Assembly: GCA_034421515.1 (NCBI GenBank)
Contig: DAOUKH010000052.1
Location: 1 to 19,776, forward strand
Origin: DAOUKH01 sp034421515
GTDB lineage: Bacteria > Chloroflexota > Dehalococcoidia > SHYB01
DNA: 19,776 nt
Reading direction: 5' to 3'
Positions within the stretch are counted from its first letter, which is position 1; each line of letters opens with the position of its first letter. The position numbers were made by a program, and so were the translations under genes. The notes beneath the pieces are model-generated. The model saw nothing but the letters and a program-made list of their open reading frames with translations. It was not told the DNA's origin and searched no databases. Of the stretch, positions 16,117 to 19,776 are shown piece by piece.

Positions 16117-16176
16117 GATCTCAGCGCCATGATACCGCCCCGCGAATGGGCGTGTGTCCGGGGTGCCTGCTCCGGC

Positions 16177-16213
16177 AGCGCCCTGCGGGCGCTCGCGCGC
16201 CTGACGGCGCGCG
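16177..16213. repeat. Two abutting perfect hairpins in the binding protein-permease gap
   Basis: AGCGCCC-TGC-GGGCGCT (16177-16193, 7-bp stem) is immediately followed by CGCGCGCC-TGAC-GGCGCGCG (16194-16213, 8-bp stem). Both are GC-only or nearly so. They would form stable RNA structures in the operon mRNA. Confidence 0.65.
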
Positions 16214-16225
16214 CCCTCTCTCAAA

Positions 16226-16244
16226 TCTCCCCCAGAGGGGGAGA
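16226..16244 (-). terminator. Third hairpin downstream of the binding-protein gene, possible attenuator
   Basis: TCTCCCCC-AGA-GGGGGAGA is a perfect 8-bp stem with a 3-base loop, 14 bases after the stop codon of the binding-protein gene in the minus direction. On the mRNA it is followed by UUUG, a poor U-tract, so partial termination or protection of the upstream message from 3' exonucleases is more likely than full termination. Confidence 0.5.
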
Positions 16245-16257
16245 GGCCGGAAATGGA

Positions 16258-18744
16258 TCAGCCGATGATCTCGATGTCGATGCGGCGCTCGGTGAGGCTG
16301 ACGACCTCGTCGGAGTAGGCGGCGACGAAGAGCTGGTAGAGACCCGGTTCGAGGTCGGCGGTGAGCGATCCGGGCAACGGGACCGTTAGCACTCCCGCGC
16401 CGGCGTCGGCTTCGCCGGAGGCCACGACGCTGCCCGCTGCGGGGTCGAAGAAGACGTATCGCAGCCCAAGCCGGCCCGGCCCCTGCGCCTCGACGGATAC
16501 CGAGGCGTCGACGCCGCTTTCGACGTCGTCCGACTCGACGCGGACGATGTCGACGCGGGGGGCGCTGCCCAGGTAGAAGTCGCCGGGCTGGTAGGGATAG
16601 GACGGATCGCGGAAGGCCTCAAGCTCGGCGAACTGGGCCGGCGGGTCGTAGCGTTGCAGGGAGAAGGGGCCGTTGCCGATCACGAGCATGTCGTGTTCGT
16701 CGAACCAGTCGATGGCCGCCTGATAGCGGGCGGAGGCTTCCTCCGCGCTGACGAGGGCGCGGTCGTTGACCACGAACACGCCTTCGGGCACGAAGGCGTC
16801 GTTGTTGAACTCGACAAGGGTGCGCTCGACGAGGTTGGCGTCCTGCTTCATGGCGAGGCTGATCCAGGGGACGCTGAAGCGCGCCGCGGTGGTGTCGCTG
16901 TAGGCAGCGCGGCGCTTCTCGAAGACGAGCTCGTCCATCGCGGCCAGCAGCTCCCACGGCGTGGTCAGGCCGGAGGGGCTGGCGTAGGAGCCGATGAGAC
17001 TCTCCTCGAAGTGCCAGAAGTCGAGGTAGACCTCCAAGGTGTTGCCGTCGGCGATGCGATAGCCGCGGAAGGTGTCGAGATAGGGCCGGGCCGTCGCGCC
17101 GAGGGCGAACTCGATGGCCGATTTCGCCGGGTCGTACGAGATCTCGTACTGCTGGGCGATGGAGTACATCACGTCGGCCATGGTGATGGGCTGGCCGTGG
17201 TGCCAATTCGAGCGGAAGTAGTTGGAGAAGTCGAAGGTCACCTTGCTGGTGGCCTGGGTGGCCTCGGCGAGAGCCCAGACGTTGTCCACCGGGTCCCATG
17301 CGACGGCGTCGTTCGGAATGGACAGCGTGCCGGTGGGGCCGGCGGTCTCGACGTCGAAGCTTGCCCGGTAGGGCGTGGGGAGGCCGGTGAAGGGGTGGTT
17401 CGAGATGGGCGAATCGACGAGGTGACGGAAGATGTCGCTGCTGTAGAGGTCGCCGAAGCCGCCGACGGGGTTCCACGTCGAGCGCTCCGTCCAGACCCAG
17501 AGGCTGCCCAAAGTCAGTTCGTCCTGCCCTGGAATGTAGGACTCGCGGATGGAGCGGGCCGTCTTGGGGCCGGCGACGAGGTCGGCGGTGACGCCCTCGA
17601 CCTCCTCGCGGACGGGGAAGCTGTTGTTGACCGTGGCGACCCAGACGCGGATGGACTGGTCGAGGCCGATCTCGGTCATGCGGCGGTAGAGCCGGTTGCG
17701 CTCGTCCACGCCGTTGAACTCACCTCTGAAGATGCGCTGGCCCAGGTCGTCGAGCTCGTCGTTCTGGTACTGCCAGAAGCCGGAGGCGAGCCAGCCGGGC
17801 ATGTTGCCCTGCCAGGGGGCGAGCATCTGGTTGATCGTGCCGAAGTCGTAGCGCTGGGGCGCGCCGCGGCTCCAGCCTTCGGTGTAGGCGTGCCACTGGA
17901 ACGCCTGCGGGTCGGAGGAGTAGACGTTGAGGACGGCGGGGGCGAATTCCTGATAGGAGGGCGAGACGAGGAAGCCGGCGCGCTCGAGCTCGGCGCGGAG
18001 GAGGTCGCCGATGGCGCGGCGCTCGTCCTCGACGCGGACGATGAACTTGAGGCGGATGGGTTCGCCGTCGTAGTTCCAGACGCCGCCGATCTTCTCCGCA
18101 CCGGCGCCGGTCATCGCCCGGTCGATGACGCCGCGGGCGAACTCGGGGTCGAAGCGGTAGTCGGACTCCTTCACGGCCTCGAAGACGGTGAGGTAATCGA
18201 AGTCGGTGGGGCTCAGGTGCGTCAGCATGGGGAGGGCTTGGCCCTGATAAATGTCGCTGGCGATGAAGTCGCGGTCGACCAACTGCTGAACGGCTTGGCG
18301 CACTTCCTTGATCGAGAAGGGGTTGAGCTGCCCTTCGGGCGCGGGCGCTGGGTTGAGCACGATGGAGAGGGTCGTGGCGGGGGCCTCTTCGAGACGGACG
18401 CCGGGCTCGCCGCGCAGTTCGGCCGCCCCGGAGGTCTTCAGGCCGAAGAGGTAGAAGTCCATTTCGCCGTTCTGGAAGTCGAGCGGAGCGCGGTCGACGA
18501 AGAAGCTCTTGAAGAAGATGCGGTCCACGGCGGGGCCGGGCCGCTCGTGGGGAGGGCTGTAAGCCGCCGGCCGGGCGGTGGGGACGGGAGTCGCGGCGGG
18601 AGCGGTGCTCGTCGCGGTGGGGGCGGCCTCTTGGGGCGTGGCCGTGGGCACGGCCGTTGGGTCCTCGCCGCCCGAGCAGGCCGCCGCCACGAGCATAGCG
18701 GCGAGCACAACGGGAAGGCCCTTGATCAGGAAGGTCCGTCGCAT
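16258..18744 (-). CDS. Solute-binding lipoprotein, SBP family 5, apparently circularly permuted, with Ig-like tail
   Basis: An 828-residue lipoprotein. The lipobox AAAC gives Cys23, then a Thr/Pro/Ala linker to about 70. Motifs usually in the middle and C-terminal half come first: VDRIFFKSF with NGEMDF (73-97), NPFSIKEVRQAVQQLVDRDF (141-160), FDPEFARGVIDRAM, ERRAIGDLLRAELERAGF (241-258), and NDELDDLGQRIFRGE with DERNRLYRRM (328-356). Motifs that normally open the family come later: WVWTERSTWNP, SSDIFRHLVDSP (435-446), FDFSNYFRSNWHHGQPITMA (504-523), NTLEVYLDFW and IGNGPFSLQRYDPP (689-702). Residues about 730-828 look like a beta-sandwich. The ATG at 18744 has a GGAGGGAG stretch upstream and lies 4 bases after the preceding gene. 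Role: extracellular solute capture for the permeases downstream. Confidence 0.9.
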   Translation of the reverse strand: MRRTFLIKGLPVVLAAMLVAAACSGGEDPTAVPTATPQEAAPTATSTAPAATPVPTARPAAYSPPHERPGPAVDRIFFKSFFVDRAPLDFQNGEMDFYLFGLKTSGAAELRGEPGVRLEEAPATTLSIVLNPAPAPEGQLNPFSIKEVRQAVQQLVDRDFIASDIYQGQALPMLTHLSPTDFDYLTVFEAVKESDYRFDPEFARGVIDRAMTGAGAEKIGGVWNYDGEPIRLKFIVRVEDERRAIGDLLRAELERAGFLVSPSYQEFAPAVLNVYSSDPQAFQWHAYTEGWSRGAPQRYDFGTINQMLAPWQGNMPGWLASGFWQYQNDELDDLGQRIFRGEFNGVDERNRLYRRMTEIGLDQSIRVWVATVNNSFPVREEVEGVTADLVAGPKTARSIRESYIPGQDELTLGSLWVWTERSTWNPVGGFGDLYSSDIFRHLVDSPISNHPFTGLPTPYRASFDVETAGPTGTLSIPNDAVAWDPVDNVWALAEATQATSKVTFDFSNYFRSNWHHGQPITMADVMYSIAQQYEISYDPAKSAIEFALGATARPYLDTFRGYRIADGNTLEVYLDFWHFEESLIGSYASPSGLTTPWELLAAMDELVFEKRRAAYSDTTAARFSVPWISLAMKQDANLVERTLVEFNNDAFVPEGVFVVNDRALVSAEEASARYQAAIDWFDEHDMLVIGNGPFSLQRYDPPAQFAELEAFRDPSYPYQPGDFYLGSAPRVDIVRVESDDVESGVDASVSVEAQGPGRLGLRYVFFDPAAGSVVASGEADAGAGVLTVPLPGSLTADLEPGLYQLFVAAYSDEVVSLTERRIDIEIIG

Positions 18745-18748
18745 CTCC

Positions 18749-19776
18749 CTAGCTCCCTCCCCGGCTCTCTTCGCTCGCATCCGCCGGCGTATCGGGCTCG
18801 GCCGGGGCGTCGGATTGTGCAGGACTGTCCGGCTCCGGCGCCGTCTCTGGCTCCGCAGGTGCATCCGGCTGGGCCGCGGCTTCCGGTTCCGGAGCCATGG
18901 CGGGCTGCGCGGTCGCCGCCGGGGCCGCCGGGGTATCCGGCGGGGTTGACGTCTGAGGCGGCGGTGCGCCACCGCCGCGCGCGGCGCGGAGCAGAATGCC
19001 GCCCGCGATCAGCCCGCCGACCAATGCGCCGACGAGCGCCGCCAACAGCACGACCCACCACTCGGAGCCGCCGTTTCCTTTGCCGTCGTTATCGCCGTTG
19101 TCGCCGACGCCGAACTCGCCGGACGGCCCAGGCGTCTCTTCCGGATCGGGGTCGGCGCCGGTCGCCGGGGCCGCGGCGAGGAGCCCTTCGATGGCCTCGG
19201 CGAGCGCCTGCGTCTCCTTCTGAATGTCGCCGAAGCCGAAGTCGGTGTAGTAGGAGGCCTGGGCGAAGTTGCCCGATTCGTCGAAGACGCGAACGTTCTG
19301 CGCGCCCTCGCTCGACACCGGCATGAACAGGGTGGTGGTGAAGCGCCCGCTGGCGTTCGTCCGTTCGGTGGCGATGGTGACGCCGCCGGCTTGGATGAAG
19401 ACGTTGAGGTCGGGCTGCAGGTTGAACCCTTGCACCGTCACCTGCTGGCCGCCGGGGCCCGAGGGCGGGCTGATGAAGATCTCAGGCGAGGGAATGGCCT
19501 GCCGGCGCGCGAAGCCGATCTTCTGGTTCGTCGGCCCGAACTCGCCCAACCGGGTGTCGGGCCAGACGAGGTAGACTTCCTCTCCGGCCGCGGCCACGGC
19601 GATGTAGTCGCCGATGAACCGGCCCCCTGGGAAGCCCTTGTTCGGGTTCGACGGGAAGTCGGTCACGCGCGCGTCGTCCGACCGGATGTTGAGCCGTTCG
19701 TCGACGAAGCCCCACGTCTCGCCGTTGTCCTCGGAGCGGGTGTAGTAGATGTGGTAACGGGCCTGCTCGGGGCTGT
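18749..19776 (-). CDS. BNR/Asp-box surface protein with Ig-like domain, membrane anchor and acidic tail (C-terminal part)
   Basis: Only the last 341 residues are in the window; the 5' end lies beyond the right edge. Near the visible start SEDNGETW is a textbook Asp-box of sialidase-type beta-propellers, followed by a propeller-like blade ending at VYLVWPDTR. SPEIFISPPSGPGGQQVTVQ to about RVFDESGNF looks like an IPT/Ig-like domain. Next comes a Gly/Asn/Asp spacer, then one transmembrane helix (WWVVLLAALVGALVGGLIAG, encoded at about 18989-19060) and RAAR, which points the C-terminus inside. The last 70 residues are a Pro/Ala/Glu tail. It is 4 bases from the binding-protein gene, so it belongs to the transporter operon. 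Whether it is a hydrolase or only a binding or sensor protein cannot be told. Confidence 0.8.
   Translation of the reverse strand, partial: SPEQARYHIYYTRSEDNGETWGFVDERLNIRSDDARVTDFPSNPNKGFPGGRFIGDYIAVAAAGEEVYLVWPDTRLGEFGPTNQKIGFARRQAIPSPEIFISPPSGPGGQQVTVQGFNLQPDLNVFIQAGGVTIATERTNASGRFTTTLFMPVSSEGAQNVRVFDESGNFAQASYYTDFGFGDIQKETQALAEAIEGLLAAAPATGADPDPEETPGPSGEFGVGDNGDNDGKGNGGSEWWVVLLAALVGALVGGLIAGGILLRAARGGGAPPPQTSTPPDTPAAPAATAQPAMAPEPEAAAQPDAPAEPETAPEPDSPAQSDAPAEPDTPADASEESRGGS
18770..18925 (-). repeat. Imperfect Pro/Ala/Asp/Glu repeats in the cytoplasmic tail
   Basis: The tail of the surface protein contains repeated units such as AQPDAPAEPETAPEP and AQSDAPAEPDTPADA. The segment is acidic, proline-rich and predicted disordered. 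Exact limits are approximate. Confidence 0.55.

Noticed and set aside
18745..18972. A 76-residue arginine-rich extension of the permuted binding protein.
   Set aside because: It is a shadow of the surface-protein tail, and the lipoprotein signal peptide starts at 18744.
16654..19326. An 890-codon open frame on the plus strand.
   Set aside because: It is a mirror of two solid minus-strand genes in GC-rich DNA. Its translation is Val/Glu/Asp/Gly-biased with no domain text. The same holds for long opposite-strand frames at 148-1473, 4312-5406, 8109-9245, 9263-10402 and 12759-13748.

Overview
The window is a densely coded, high-GC bacterial segment with many GTG starts, very short intergenic gaps and no RNA genes, IS elements or CRISPR arrays that I can see. 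The threonine/proline/alanine-rich linkers after the lipobox of both solute-binding lipoproteins, the mix of an F420/flavin LLM oxidoreductase, a CaiB-type CoA-transferase and dipeptide-type ABC transporters, and a Vms1-like peptidyl-tRNA hydrolase all fit a Chloroflexota bacterium, possibly a Dehalococcoidia/SAR202-like lineage. That assignment is inference from gene content, not a phylogenetic result.

Layout. Positions 1-2965 hold a minus-strand housekeeping cluster: metG, a long-chain polyprenyl diphosphate synthase that overlaps it, and the start of a BioD/DRTGG-like P-loop protein that runs off the left edge. A short divergent promoter region (about 2966-3171) separates metG from a small twin-CBS protein on the plus strand. 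Next comes a minus-strand pair, a DyP-type haem peroxidase followed by a Vms1-like (VLRF1) peptidyl-tRNA hydrolase homologue whose expected catalytic glutamine is not visible. A plus-strand short-chain dehydrogenase faces away from the peroxidase.

From 6342 to the right edge lies what looks like one uptake-plus-catabolism locus. Its left part is a minus-strand run read in the order ABC ATPase (OppF/DppF type), CaiB-family CoA-transferase, isochorismatase-fold protein without the usual cysteine, and LLM oxidoreductase. Its right part is a second minus-strand operon read in the order BNR/Asp-box membrane-anchored surface protein (partial), solute-binding lipoprotein, permease B, permease C, ABC ATPase (OppD/DppD type). 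The two halves are split by a plus-strand gene for a second solute-binding lipoprotein, so the two ATPases that would normally be neighbours are about 2.4 kb apart.

The most unusual items are in this transporter. The operon's solute-binding protein has its motifs in the wrong order (C-terminal half first, N-terminal half second, then an Ig-like tail), which reads as a circular permutation. The permease C subunit carries an extracytoplasmic insertion of about 215 residues. The second binding protein is fused to a PsbP/Mog1-like domain. Three back-to-back hairpins sit between the binding-protein gene and the permeases. A plausible model is a peptide- or glycoconjugate-type importer with elaborated extracellular parts, coupled to CoA-activation and flavin chemistry for the imported compound; the substrate cannot be read from the sequence.
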